A DNA stretch of 39,193 nt, taken from contig PLBY01000099.1 of NCBI GenBank assembly GCA_003134655.1, positions 1-39,193 on the forward strand, given 5' to 3'. The notes under the pieces were generated by a model. The model was not told the origin of the DNA, did no database searches, and worked only from the letters and a program-made list of their open reading frames with translations. This document shows positions 14,610 through 23,291 of the stretch, one piece after another. The DNA is from Acidobacteriaceae bacterium (GTDB lineage: Bacteria > Acidobacteriota > Terriglobia > Terriglobales > Acidobacteriaceae). The translations under genes and the position numbers were made by a program. Each line of letters starts with the position of its first letter. The first letter of the stretch is position 1.

Positions 14610-14672
14610 GAGGTTTTGGCGGTGCTCGCGGCGTGCATTTCCGGCCACTTTTCCGATACATTAGTTAGTCCC

Positions 14673-15965
14673 ATGTTAGATCTGAATTTCGTACGCGAAA
14701 ACCTGCCCTTGGTGGAAGAAAAGCTGCGCCAGCGCGGCATGGATCCGGCTGCCGTGCTGAGGGATTTTCGCGAAGTCGACACACAGCGCCGCCAGGCCAT
14801 TACCGAGGCTGAGACCAGCAAGGCACAGCGCAACAAGGCATCGGAAGAAATCGCGAAGCTGAAGAAGAGTGGGCAGGACGCCAGCGCCGCCATGGCCCAG
14901 ACGAAGGATCTGCGCGAGAAGATCCAGACGCTGGAGAAGACTGCGTCCGATCTGGACGGGCGGCTGCGCGATATTCTCGCTGGCATTCCGAACCTGCCGC
15001 ATGCCAGCGTGCCGATCGGCAACAGCGCGGAGCAGAATGTGGAAGTGCGCCGCTGGGGCACTCCGGCGAAGTTTGATTTCACTCCCAAGGCGCATTGGGA
15101 TCTAGGTGCTGAACTCGGCATTCTCGACCAGGAGCGAGCGGTGAAGCTGACGGGCGCGCGCTTCGCAGTGTACTGGGATCTGGGCGCGAAGCTCGAGCGC
15201 GCGCTGATGAACTTCATGCTCGATCTGCACACGCGCCAACATGGGTACACCGAGGTTTTGCCGCCGTATCTGGTGAATTCGGAATCGATGTACGGAACGG
15301 GGCAGCTGCCAAAGTTTGCCGCCGATTCTTTTCGCGTGCCGCATGGTGAGAAGGATCTGTGGCTGATTCCAACGGCCGAAGTGCCGGTCACGAATCTTTA
15401 TCGCGACGAAGTGCTGGATCAGGCGCGGCTGCCGATCTCGCTCACGGCTTATACGCCGTGCTTCCGCAGCGAAGCGGGATCGTATGGGAAAGATGTGCGC
15501 GGCATCATCCGGCAGCACCAGTTTCAGAAGGTGGAACTGGTGAAGTTTACGCGGCCCGAGCAGTCCTATGACGAACACGAGAAGCTCACGCATGATGCCG
15601 AGGAAGTTTTGCAGAAGCTCGGCCTGCACTATCGCGTGGTTGCGCTATGCACTGGAGACATGGGATCTTCTTCGGCGAAAACCTACGACATTGAAGTGTG
15701 GCTGCCGGGGCAGCAGATGTTCCGCGAGATTTCGTCATGTTCCAATTTTGAGGCGTATCAGGCGCGGCGGGCGAATATTCGATATCGTCCCGAGGGGAAG
15801 AATAAGACCGAGTTCGTGCACACGCTGAACGGCAGTGGACTGGCCGTGGGCCGGACCTGGGTGGCGGTCGTCGAGAACTACCAGCAGGCGGATGGGAGCG
15901 TGGTCATTCCCGAGGCGCTGCGGGCCTATATTGGGGCGGATAGGATTACGCCGAAGAAGTTTTAG
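14673..15965 (+). CDS. serS: Seryl-tRNA synthetase
   Basis: 430 aa from ATG 14673 ([20 protein letters not shown]); an upstream extension to 14517 runs through an intergenic repeat and is rejected. The N-terminal coiled-coil arm (about residues 25-110; [20 protein letters not shown]) grips the long variable arm of serine tRNAs. The class II core has motif 2 around [20 protein letters not shown] and [10 protein letters not shown], the SerRS region [20 protein letters not shown], and motif 3 near the end with [15 protein letters not shown]. It charges tRNA-Ser and tRNA-Sec with serine. This is also the host enzyme that would be expected to charge the 8/4 tRNA in the nearby mobile element, which has serine-type features. 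Confidence 0.97.
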   Translation: MLDLNFVRENLPLVEEKLRQRGMDPAAVLRDFREVDTQRRQAITEAETSKAQRNKASEEIAKLKKSGQDASAAMAQTKDLREKIQTLEKTASDLDGRLRDILAGIPNLPHASVPIGNSAEQNVEVRRWGTPAKFDFTPKAHWDLGAELGILDQERAVKLTGARFAVYWDLGAKLERALMNFMLDLHTRQHGYTEVLPPYLVNSESMYGTGQLPKFAADSFRVPHGEKDLWLIPTAEVPVTNLYRDEVLDQARLPISLTAYTPCFRSEAGSYGKDVRGIIRQHQFQKVELVKFTRPEQSYDEHEKLTHDAEEVLQKLGLHYRVVALCTGDMGSSSAKTYDIEVWLPGQQMFREISSCSNFEAYQARRANIRYRPEGKNKTEFVHTLNGSGLAVGRTWVAVVENYQQADGSVVIPEALRAYIGADRITPKKF

Positions 15966-16000
15966 CACATCAGGTCTTGGGTCTTGGGTGCTAGGAAAAG

Positions 16001-16040
16001 GTAGGAGCTAGAAGCTAGGAGCTCAAGGCCAGGAGCTAGT
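16001..16040. repeat. Short imperfect tandem repeat of AGGAGCTAG type
   Basis: The units AGGAGCTAG, AAGCTAGGAGCT and CAGGAGCTAG follow each other after serS, preceded by GGTCTTGGGTCTTGGGTGCTAGG-like units. A similar AGCT-rich repeat occurs in the atp operon at 32785-32819. No gene is present between 15966 and 16092. Confidence 0.4.
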
Positions 16041-16092
16041 AGACTTGCAGAGAGCAGAACTGACGACCGCCGCGCCCAGCGCGCCCTTGCCC

Positions 16093-16467
16093 ATGAACGC
16101 CATCTGGCGAACAATCCGCGGATACATTCTGTGGCAATACGAGCGGGGCACGTTGCACTACGACATCATGGTCACGCTGATTATTATCTTTGTGCTGTTC
16201 TCGCCGCGCCTGATCAACTTTAATGACAAACCCATCGCGCGCATTCCGCATCCGACTGATGTAGTCGTAAGCGCAGATGCCGAGGGGCACCTTTTCTATC
16301 AGGTGGCGGCCAGCGCCGTTTCGCCGGGCGATGAACAGTCGGTGCGTGAGCAGTTGCTGCGGATTATCGAGCCTATTTCGGGGGCGGTTTCGATTGTGAG
16401 TTATGAAACCGTTTCCGACGGCAAGGGAAAAGTGCAGGGCTACAAGGTTCTGGCCACACGAGACTGA
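16093..16467 (+). CDS. Single-helix membrane-anchored protein, unknown
   Basis: 124 aa from ATG 16093, beginning MNAIWRTIRGYILWQYERGT. One hydrophobic helix at about residues 27-44 (YDIMVTLIIIFVLFSPRLI) is followed by a soluble, probably periplasmic domain with segments VVVSADAEGHLFYQV and PISGAVSIVSYETV. The topology (short N-terminus, one helix, periplasmic domain) is like ExbD/TolR, but the family motifs are not obvious. A TTG start at 16045 would add 16 low-complexity residues. It lies 30 bases before the LolA-like gene on the same strand, and both look like envelope proteins. Confidence 0.65.
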   Translation: MNAIWRTIRGYILWQYERGTLHYDIMVTLIIIFVLFSPRLINFNDKPIARIPHPTDVVVSADAEGHLFYQVAASAVSPGDEQSVREQLLRIIEPISGAVSIVSYETVSDGKGKVQGYKVLATRD

Positions 16468-16497
16468 GGATCGTCGCAGACACAAGTTGGATACGGA

Positions 16498-17235
16498 ATG
16501 AAAAGTTTCGCCCTAATCCTGCCCATCGCGCTCGCCGGGAGCTTCCTTCACGCTCCGGCCAAACCTCCGCAAGCAGACGCCGAATCGAGCCCGCTCAACA
16601 CGGTTCTGAAAAAGATGGATACTGCCGCGGCGGGCTTTCGCACCGCGCAGGCGGAGTTCGAGTGGGACACCTACGAAAAAGTCATCGATGAAATCGACGA
16701 TATCCAAAAAGGCACGATCTATTACCGACGGGCTGGCAAAGAAATCGAGATGATGGCCGACGTCAAGTTGGCGGGAAGCGATCCTCAGAAACTTAAGCTC
16801 GAGCCGAAGTTTGTGCTCTTCAGCAAGGGCAAGGTTCGCATGTATCAGCCCAAGATGGACCAGATCACCGAATTCGATCTGGGAAAGAACCGCGCCGATT
16901 TGGAGAGTTACGTGGTCCTCGGCTTTGGGGGCAGCGGGCAGGATCTGGTGAAGACATTCGACGTCACGTATATGGGCCCCGAGACCATCAACGGAATCGC
17001 AACGGCGAAACTAAAGCTGGTCCCCAAGTCAGACAAGGTTCGCAACACGTACAAAGAGATTATTCTGTGGATCGATCTCGACAAAGGCATCTCAGTACAG
17101 CAGCAGGCATTTCAACCCGACGGGAACTACCGACTGGCGAAGTACCCTTCGATTCGGTTGAACGAGAAGATATCGGACGAAGTTTTTAAACTAAAGACCA
17201 CAAGCAAGACGCAGACGATTTCACCGAGCGGCTAA
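16498..17235 (+). CDS. LolA-like outer-membrane lipoprotein-sorting family protein
   Basis: 245 aa with an N-terminal signal peptide (FALILPIALAGSFLHAPA). The mature part has the curved beta-sheet pattern of LolA/LolB-like carriers: NTVLKKMDTAAAGFRTAQAE, then repeated strands GTIYYRRAGKEIEMMADV, PKFVLFSKGKVRMYQPKM and LVPKSDKVRNTYKEIILWID. It would bind a lipid or lipoprotein in the periplasm. The true substrate is unknown, since this family includes many proteins other than LolA itself. It follows the single-helix envelope protein. Confidence 0.75.
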   Translation: MKSFALILPIALAGSFLHAPAKPPQADAESSPLNTVLKKMDTAAAGFRTAQAEFEWDTYEKVIDEIDDIQKGTIYYRRAGKEIEMMADVKLAGSDPQKLKLEPKFVLFSKGKVRMYQPKMDQITEFDLGKNRADLESYVVLGFGGSGQDLVKTFDVTYMGPETINGIATAKLKLVPKSDKVRNTYKEIILWIDLDKGISVQQQAFQPDGNYRLAKYPSIRLNEKISDEVFKLKTTSKTQTISPSG

Positions 17236-17320
17236 GTTGTTGAATCGAAAGGGCAAGAAGGCATGCTGAGAAGTGCCGCCGAGGCGCTATACTGACCGCT
17301 ACCTTCAGTTGGGTTTATTC

Positions 17321-17536
17321 ATGGCCAAGGTTTTTACGATTACAGTTCCTCCTAAGCTGGGCAACAAGCGCAGGGAGCGAACCTCAGATCCTCGTTATGT
17401 GGATGGACAACGTCTGCTGGTCGAGGCCATGAAGTATCTGGCGCAAACCGACCCGGTGCAGAACCGTCCCGCGATCGAACTCATCTCCGAACACGTGCGC
17501 ACGCGATTCCGCATGAGCGACTCGCCGCTGGCGTAG
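17321..17536 (+). CDS. Small conserved-type protein, 71 aa, unknown
   Basis: Begins MAKVFTITVPPKLGNKRRER and ends FRMSDSPLA. Soluble and basic at the N-terminus, with a probable helix (GQRLLVEAMKYLAQT) and a second (AIELISEHVRTRF). I do not recognise a family. An upstream in-frame GTG at 17273 would add 16 residues; ATG 17321 gives a more natural start, though its ribosome-binding site is weak. Confidence 0.55.
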   Translation: MAKVFTITVPPKLGNKRRERTSDPRYVDGQRLLVEAMKYLAQTDPVQNRPAIELISEHVRTRFRMSDSPLA

Positions 17537-17584
17537 GGCGCCGGCAGCGCGGCCTTCCTTGCTTTGGCATTCCGTCACGCAACG

Positions 17585-17612
17585 AAAAAAGAGGGCGGAT
17601 TTCTCCGCCCTC
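17585..17612 (-). terminator. Rho-independent terminator of the TonB receptor gene
   Basis: On the minus strand GAGGGCGGA and TCCGCCCTC form a perfect 9-bp stem with a 4-base loop, directly followed by TTTTTT. It lies 24 bases past the receptor stop codon. The plus-strand side lacks a T run. Confidence 0.88.
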
Positions 17613-17636
17613 AAACCCAGCTTCCTTTTCAAGTCG

Positions 17637-20600
17637 CTAGAACTGGTACCGCACAGCGAATTCCATTCTGCGGTAGATCGTCAAGGTTTTGGTGAAGTTT
17701 CCAAACGAGCTGACCTGGTCGACTCCGGTATTTGCGGTGAGCGCGTCGAACCTCACGTTGTTGAAGGCGTTGTAGGTTTCCCAGCGGAACTGCAACAGCT
17801 GTGACTCGGTGATGTTAAAGGTCTTATGCAGGCCCAGATCCGTGTTGAAGTACCCGGGTCCGCGAAGAGTATTACGGCCCCCGACTTCTCCCGCGAAGTC
17901 TTGACGGTACGAAGAGATCGCGGTGCTCGGATTCTTGAAAAGATTGGGCTGCCCATTCACGATCGCCGTTGTGGTTGCAGGGGCGGGTCCAGTTCGCGTA
18001 GCGAATCCGGACAACTCCCAGTTCGTAGCCCAGGCTGCGCCGTTGCCGATGCTGACGGGGAACCCACTGGTCCAGCGCAAAACACCGGTCACATCCCATC
18101 CGCCCAGAATCGCGTTCGCGACACGACCTGAACTGCTGCCAAAAGCTTTTCCGCGACCGAAAGGAAGCTCGTACACCCAGTTGGAATTGATCGAATGAGT
18201 GGTGTCGAAGGTTGAAGTGGCACGCTGCAAACGAGGGTTCCAGGCGTTGTAGATCTGATCTCCGGGGCCGCCCAGGAAACCAATCCGCTCCGCGTCCGAT
18301 CCCATGTCGAGGGAGTGGGAATAGGTGTAGTTCACGTCGAACTGTAAGCCGTGGGACATGGTGTGGCGCAAAGACAACTGGCCCGCGTTGTAAGCGCTAT
18401 TTCCAATGGATCGCCATGCGTACAAAGAAGCAAATTGGCCGGCAAAGTATTGCGGGGTGTTCTGAACCGCGCCGCCGAGGCTGATGCAACCCGGGAAGCA
18501 GGAGGACCCGCCCACGCCGTCAATAATCTGCTGGAACGTGGATTCATTGTGCACGAAGCCGCACGACATCAGGTCAAACATGTTCTGCGTCGCCGTCGGC
18601 GGCCCCGAAGTGCCCGCTGTACAGCCTGCGGCGCCTCCGAATCCTGCAGAGGTGGCGCCAAACAGGTTCTCCCAATAGGGAATCGGCCCGACTGAATCCT
18701 CCGACGCACCTGCGAGCACCGCGTTGTCGAGCAAGCGCGTAGCCCCAAAGTAGTCCATGTGGGAAGTCGGGTCCACGATGTCCCGGGGCTGCCCTAAATC
18801 TTCCTGCTGCAGCAGACGGTGACCGATCCGGCCTACATAGGCAGCCTCAAGCACAAAACCGCGACGCAATTCGCGCTCAAAGGAGAGATTGAAGCCGTAG
18901 GAATAGGGCGTCCTGAGCCGGTCATCCAGGCCCCACTGCACTGCGAAGTTGGTCAAGGGGAACTGCGTGGGGAAGCTGGCACCCGGAGACGGCGTGATCA
19001 ACGAGGGCGGCAAGGTGTAAAGACCATTCGTCGAACCCATGCGAGGCGCGCTGTCTACGGTCTGAATTCCTCCCGTATTGGTCAGCAGGGTTGAGAGTCC
19101 AAACGAACCATCCTGGTCGAAGGTGTTCACAATGCCCTCGCCGAAATGGTCGAAATACACACCGGCCCCCATGCGGATGGAACTCTTGCCCGGAGCACCG
19201 AATAGATGCCCCAGGAAACCTTGTTCGAAGCCGGGCGACCAGGCGATCGCCACCCGGGGGGCAAAGTTCTTGAAGTCGTCCGCCCAGTAAGGGGCCCCTT
19301 TATTGGCCTGGCCGGAGAGATCAAACGAGATGGGGTTGTTAAACGGCTGCCCTGACAGCTGGCCTTGTGCCCGCTGATTGAACCATCGGTTCAGGCTGGT
19401 TGTGGGCGCTACTTGCACTCCGTTCACTTCGTAGGGAGGCTGCAGGAACGTCCAACGGAGGCCGTAGGTGATAGTCAGGTTCCTCCGGGCGCGCCAGGTA
19501 TCCTGAAAATAGGTCTCAAACTCATGGTTGAGGAAATGACGCACATTGGGAGCACCGTCAGGAAGGGTGGCACCCGTGGTGGTGAAGTTGTATCGCTGGT
19601 CGACTTCGTCGATGATTCCCGCCAGAACCGTCACTGGATAGTCATAAGAGTTATTGAATCCGGCATCGACTGACGGCAGATTCAGAGAAGCAAACTGCGG
19701 AGCACCGGGATCGAGACTGGTACCTTTATTAGCGACACCGGTAACGTTCAGCCAGGAAGCATTGATGTACCCATCCGAAAAAGACGTCAAAGTCGAATTC
19801 TTAAGGTTGCCAATCATTCTGAAATTGGCTCCGAACCCGAACGTGTGACTGCCTTTCGTCCAGGAAAGGTCATCGGTAAAATTGTTGACAGGAACGGCCA
19901 CGTTGTAGGAGTCGTTGGCCTGACCACCGGGATTGTCCAAGCCGCGCAGAATCACATAGGTGACGTTGCCCGCACCAATCTGATCGACCGCCTCGCGGGT
20001 GAAACCATAGTGGAAATTATTGATCAGGTTAGGGGACAACACCGCCGTGTATCCCACAGCGAGGCTCTTGGCAACGGTGACTTGCGCGATGTTTGCAATT
20101 TGCCCCGGAAATTGGGGAGCATTTTCGGACTTGTCGCCGTTCATGATTCCGCGCACGAACAAACGATGGTTGCCGTTTTGGGTGATGTTGTAGTCAATTT
20201 TTGCAACGTAGGTATTGAGCGTTACAGGGGTTGCCCCGGAAAAAGTGTAGCCCTGATAGTTGAAGCCATCCGCGCCCACGGCGGCGTTGGTGTTGGAAGC
20301 AGGATAGGTGTTCAGGATCGCCTGAATGTTCGGATTCGCGCCCGGTCCTTGGGGGCATGTACCGTTCCCACTGCAGCTGGGGTCGAGTGCGGCCAGGGTC
20401 GACGCCGGCATAGTCGCCAGGAGAACCTGCGTCGGATCCTGCCCTGGCGCGGCGGTGACCGTAACAGTCGGAGTATTTCCCAGAGTGCAATTCGGCGTTC
20501 CCGTATCGCAGAGGTAACTCACGATACCGTTGCGAAGATTGGCGCTCGGCACGATGCGCGTCGTCTGCGTGCTCTCGTGCTGAACCAGTCTTTCCCAGCT

Positions 20601-21542
20601 CAAGAAGAAGAACAGTTTGTCTTTTTTTATGGGACCGCCCAGGGATGCGCCATAGGTGTTGCGGCGGAGGAACGGCGGGATGTTCTTCAGCCCCGAATTT
20701 AACTGCGACTGCAAATTAAACCAGTCGTTCGCCTCGCCGATATTGGAGCGGTTCAGTTCCTCTACCTCACCGTGAAACCCGTTGGTTCCGCTCTTGGTGA
20801 TCAACGATACCTGCGCGCCCGAAGAACGTCCCGCATCGGCGTTGGAGTTCGAGGTGGTCACGCGAAACTCTTCGACCGAGTCCAGGGTGGAACGCACTGC
20901 TCCCTGAAAGGCAAAGCCGTTGCTCTGGTTGTTGTTGTCGACGCCGTCGAGCGTGATGTTGGTCTGGTCGCTGCGTCCGCCGCTGGTGGCTCCGGAGCGG
21001 GTGTCGAACATATTGTTGATGGCGGTGCCTGAGGTTGGACTGGTGTAGGTGACCCCAGCCTGCAGGCTGAGAATCTCCACCGGGTTACGGCCTTCAAATG
21101 GGAGCGCCTCAATCTGCTTGCTCTCGAACGCGTTTCCCATCGTGGCGTCCGTGGTATTCACCTGGGTGGCCTCGCCGGTGACTTCCACGGTGACGGTTTG
21201 CCCTTGTACCTGCACTGTGAAGTTGATAGTGGAGGGAACACTGACCAGAAGTTGGACGCCCTCCTGCTTCACCTGGGCAAAGCCGCTGGCGTTCACGGTG
21301 ATGGAATACGTTGACGGTGGCAATTGCACGAACTGGTACTCGCCATGAGCATCGGTCTTCACACTGCGCGAATAGCTGGTCTTTGAGTCGGCGACCGTAA
21401 CCGTCGCGCCTGGCAGCAAAGCGCCTTTGGCGTCGGAGACGGCGCCGCGCAACGAAGTAGTACCGTTCTGAGCAAAGACCAAGGTGGCGAACATAATGAG
21501 AACCATCAACGAGAAAATCACCGCACGTGAGCCAGACCGCAT
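17637..21542 (-). CDS. TonB-dependent receptor with carboxypeptidase-regulatory domain (Oar-like)
   Basis: 1301 aa, exported (signal peptide about residues 1-24, IFSLMVLIMFATLVFAQ). Residues about 28-115 form a carboxypeptidase-regulatory-like beta-sandwich (SLRGAVSDAKGALLPGATVT, then DAHGEYQFVQLPPSTYSITV). A plug domain follows (NPVEILSLQAGVTYTS, NITLDGVDNNNQ, VEEFRVTTSNSNADAGRSSG), then a very long 22-strand-type barrel ending in MEFAVRYQF, an aromatic C-terminus as expected for BAM-assembled barrels. This size and domain order is typical of the Oar-like outer-membrane receptors that are very numerous in Acidobacteriota. The substrate cannot be predicted. It stands alone, with no TonB, ExbB or SusD genes nearby. 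Confidence 0.93.
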   Translation of the reverse strand: MRSGSRAVIFSLMVLIMFATLVFAQNGTTSLRGAVSDAKGALLPGATVTVADSKTSYSRSVKTDAHGEYQFVQLPPSTYSITVNASGFAQVKQEGVQLLVSVPSTINFTVQVQGQTVTVEVTGEATQVNTTDATMGNAFESKQIEALPFEGRNPVEILSLQAGVTYTSPTSGTAINNMFDTRSGATSGGRSDQTNITLDGVDNNNQSNGFAFQGAVRSTLDSVEEFRVTTSNSNADAGRSSGAQVSLITKSGTNGFHGEVEELNRSNIGEANDWFNLQSQLNSGLKNIPPFLRRNTYGASLGGPIKKDKLFFFLSWERLVQHESTQTTRIVPSANLRNGIVSYLCDTGTPNCTLGNTPTVTVTAAPGQDPTQVLLATMPASTLAALDPSCSGNGTCPQGPGANPNIQAILNTYPASNTNAAVGADGFNYQGYTFSGATPVTLNTYVAKIDYNITQNGNHRLFVRGIMNGDKSENAPQFPGQIANIAQVTVAKSLAVGYTAVLSPNLINNFHYGFTREAVDQIGAGNVTYVILRGLDNPGGQANDSYNVAVPVNNFTDDLSWTKGSHTFGFGANFRMIGNLKNSTLTSFSDGYINASWLNVTGVANKGTSLDPGAPQFASLNLPSVDAGFNNSYDYPVTVLAGIIDEVDQRYNFTTTGATLPDGAPNVRHFLNHEFETYFQDTWRARRNLTITYGLRWTFLQPPYEVNGVQVAPTTSLNRWFNQRAQGQLSGQPFNNPISFDLSGQANKGAPYWADDFKNFAPRVAIAWSPGFEQGFLGHLFGAPGKSSIRMGAGVYFDHFGEGIVNTFDQDGSFGLSTLLTNTGGIQTVDSAPRMGSTNGLYTLPPSLITPSPGASFPTQFPLTNFAVQWGLDDRLRTPYSYGFNLSFERELRRGFVLEAAYVGRIGHRLLQQEDLGQPRDIVDPTSHMDYFGATRLLDNAVLAGASEDSVGPIPYWENLFGATSAGFGGAAGCTAGTSGPPTATQNMFDLMSCGFVHNESTFQQIIDGVGGSSCFPGCISLGGAVQNTPQYFAGQFASLYAWRSIGNSAYNAGQLSLRHTMSHGLQFDVNYTYSHSLDMGSDAERIGFLGGPGDQIYNAWNPRLQRATSTFDTTHSINSNWVYELPFGRGKAFGSSSGRVANAILGGWDVTGVLRWTSGFPVSIGNGAAWATNWELSGFATRTGPAPATTTAIVNGQPNLFKNPSTAISSYRQDFAGEVGGRNTLRGPGYFNTDLGLHKTFNITESQLLQFRWETYNAFNNVRFDALTANTGVDQVSSFGNFTKTLTIYRRMEFAVRYQF

Positions 21543-21746
21543 AGAGAACTCCCTTCACCCATAAAGGGCGTTGAATTTCTGATTTCTGCCCAGGAACTGA
21601 GAGACCGCAGGAGACCCCTGGGGACTGATGGGGCGCTATTGTGCAACTACAGCACCACAAAGTTCAAGTTGAATCTGCAGGATTTATTGCCCATGTGAAT
21701 CGTTTGAATACGGTATGTCACAGACTTGGCTTCCAGATTTGGAAGT

Positions 21747-23153
21747 TTATGCACGCGAGTGGAAGAGCGCCGAGGCAAGAACGATGACCGCGGGATAGCA
21801 TTCCAGCGTGTAGCGGGACTCGGGATTCTCGAGGCTCCCGAGGAAAGCGGAACGCAGTAGCAGAAATAGAACGAATAGTCCGATGCCGAAAAATTCGCGG
21901 GAGCGCGCGAGTCCGGCGGCCGCCAGAGCGACATACGCCAGATTGATGAGGCCGAACCCGAGGCTGACCGCGAGCCAACGGCCGTCGTCGTTGAACTCCC
22001 ACCAGCGCGGGTCGGAGGGAAACAGCTCGGTTCGGGGACGCAGCCACATGTCGGCGATGCGCACGGCCGGAAGCCACACGTAGTAGCGCAAGGGCGCGGC
22101 GTGAACGCGCTCGGCGGCCAGGGCGGCGAAGCGGGCGTCGAGTTCCGTGGTCATATCGTGGTCGCGGTTGTAGTCGGCGAAGAGTTGGGCGGTTTGCGTC
22201 TGCTGCGAGTCGGAATCGAAAGATCGCCGGGGCAGCCGCGTGGCGTCGATGTCTGCCCCGGGGACGTTCCAGTAAATCTCCTGCACCGAGACGTAGTCGG
22301 CGATCCAGGTCTTGACCCAGCGGTTGAAGCCATTCATGACGATGTCGTCGGAATCGGTCGCGTAGCGCGGGGCCAGAGGCTCAAAGCGGTGCAGGGTGTG
22401 AAAGTTGCGCAGGGTCCAGGGGATGAGGGGAGCAGTGGCTCCGATCGCGACCAGCACGCCGGCCAAGAGGATCGTTCGTGTGGTTACGCGCCGGTCAGTA
22501 GACTTTGCCGGTTCCGTCGTCAGGCGACGAAGCAGTAGCCAGAGCAGGTATCCACCGATCGCTGCAAGTAAGATGCCTCCGTCGGGGCGGAGCAGAATCG
22601 CGGCCCCTACGGAGAGTCCGCACGCAAGCCAGATGATAGGACGGTAAGCCCCGTGGGGCTCGGTCTCGCCCACTCCCAGGCCGACGAAAACCAGGTGCAG
22701 AGCCAGCGCGGTGAAGAAAATCTCCAGAGTCTCGGTGAGCGCCGTCGCAGCATAGTTAGCGAGAAAGGGACAGAGGGCCGCCAGCAGGAACGCTGCCTGC
22801 GCCGCTCGCCCATTGAACAGGCGCCGGGCCATGTCGGCAATCAGGAAGCAGGTGGCCAGATCGAACAGCACCTGCACCAGCAGGACTGCCCGGAAATTCT
22901 CATCCCCGAAAAGTGCGAAGATCACGGCTAGGAAGGCGGGATACCCGGGCAGACGGGACAGGGTCGGGACGATCACACCGGAGTTGGTAATGCCGTAGAT
23001 GCCGTGCTGCAGCCAGTTTTCCGCGATGTTGGCGTAGAACCGCGAGTCGTCCACTACCCCCGGAAAACGAAAAACCAAGAACAGGCGCACGCCCAGTGCC
23101 GCCAGGCTCGCCCATGCAAAGAACCGCGCCCGCTTCCCGATGAGTTCCCGCAC
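21747..23153 (-). CDS. Membrane glycosyltransferase, GT39/ArnT-like
   Basis: A multi-helix membrane protein (about 10-12 helices) of the GT-C type. VDDSRFYANIAENWLQHGIY, with an acidic pair in the first periplasmic loop, followed by LSRLPGYPAFLAVIFALF, is the typical start of dolichyl-phosphate-mannose or undecaprenyl-phosphate-sugar transferases that move a sugar from a lipid carrier. The start is uncertain. The frame is open to an ATG at 23270, but the first 39 residues look like translated intergenic sequence and would run into the promoter of the divergent gene. GTG 23153 (protein start VRELIGKRARFFAWAS) is therefore used, giving 468 aa. It is head-to-head with the chitin-type polysaccharide gene, suggesting a shared envelope or exopolysaccharide role. 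Confidence 0.8.
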   Translation of the reverse strand: MRELIGKRARFFAWASLAALGVRLFLVFRFPGVVDDSRFYANIAENWLQHGIYGITNSGVIVPTLSRLPGYPAFLAVIFALFGDENFRAVLLVQVLFDLATCFLIADMARRLFNGRAAQAAFLLAALCPFLANYAATALTETLEIFFTALALHLVFVGLGVGETEPHGAYRPIIWLACGLSVGAAILLRPDGGILLAAIGGYLLWLLLRRLTTEPAKSTDRRVTTRTILLAGVLVAIGATAPLIPWTLRNFHTLHRFEPLAPRYATDSDDIVMNGFNRWVKTWIADYVSVQEIYWNVPGADIDATRLPRRSFDSDSQQTQTAQLFADYNRDHDMTTELDARFAALAAERVHAAPLRYYVWLPAVRIADMWLRPRTELFPSDPRWWEFNDDGRWLAVSLGFGLINLAYVALAAAGLARSREFFGIGLFVLFLLLRSAFLGSLENPESRYTLECYPAVIVLASALFHSRA

Positions 23154-23291
23154 GGGCGAATGATAGCGCGTTTGCGGCAATCCCGGAGCCGGGAAATTGC
23201 ATCTTAAGGATGCAGAGCAGCGAATCTCACCCTGCCTCACCCAGAATTGACCGTGTGCCGTCCGCGGCATACGATGAACAGTTACTCACCC

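Noticed and set aside
14517..14672. N-terminal extension of serS
   Set aside because: It translates an intergenic inverted repeat; SerRS begins at MLDLNF.
14033..15391. 452-codon minus-strand frame across the phosphatase start and serS
   Set aside because: Crosses two real genes and an intergenic repeat, with low-complexity composition.
17273..17320. GTG start extension of the 71-aa protein
   Set aside because: The added residues look like translated spacer; MAKVF is a more natural N-terminus.
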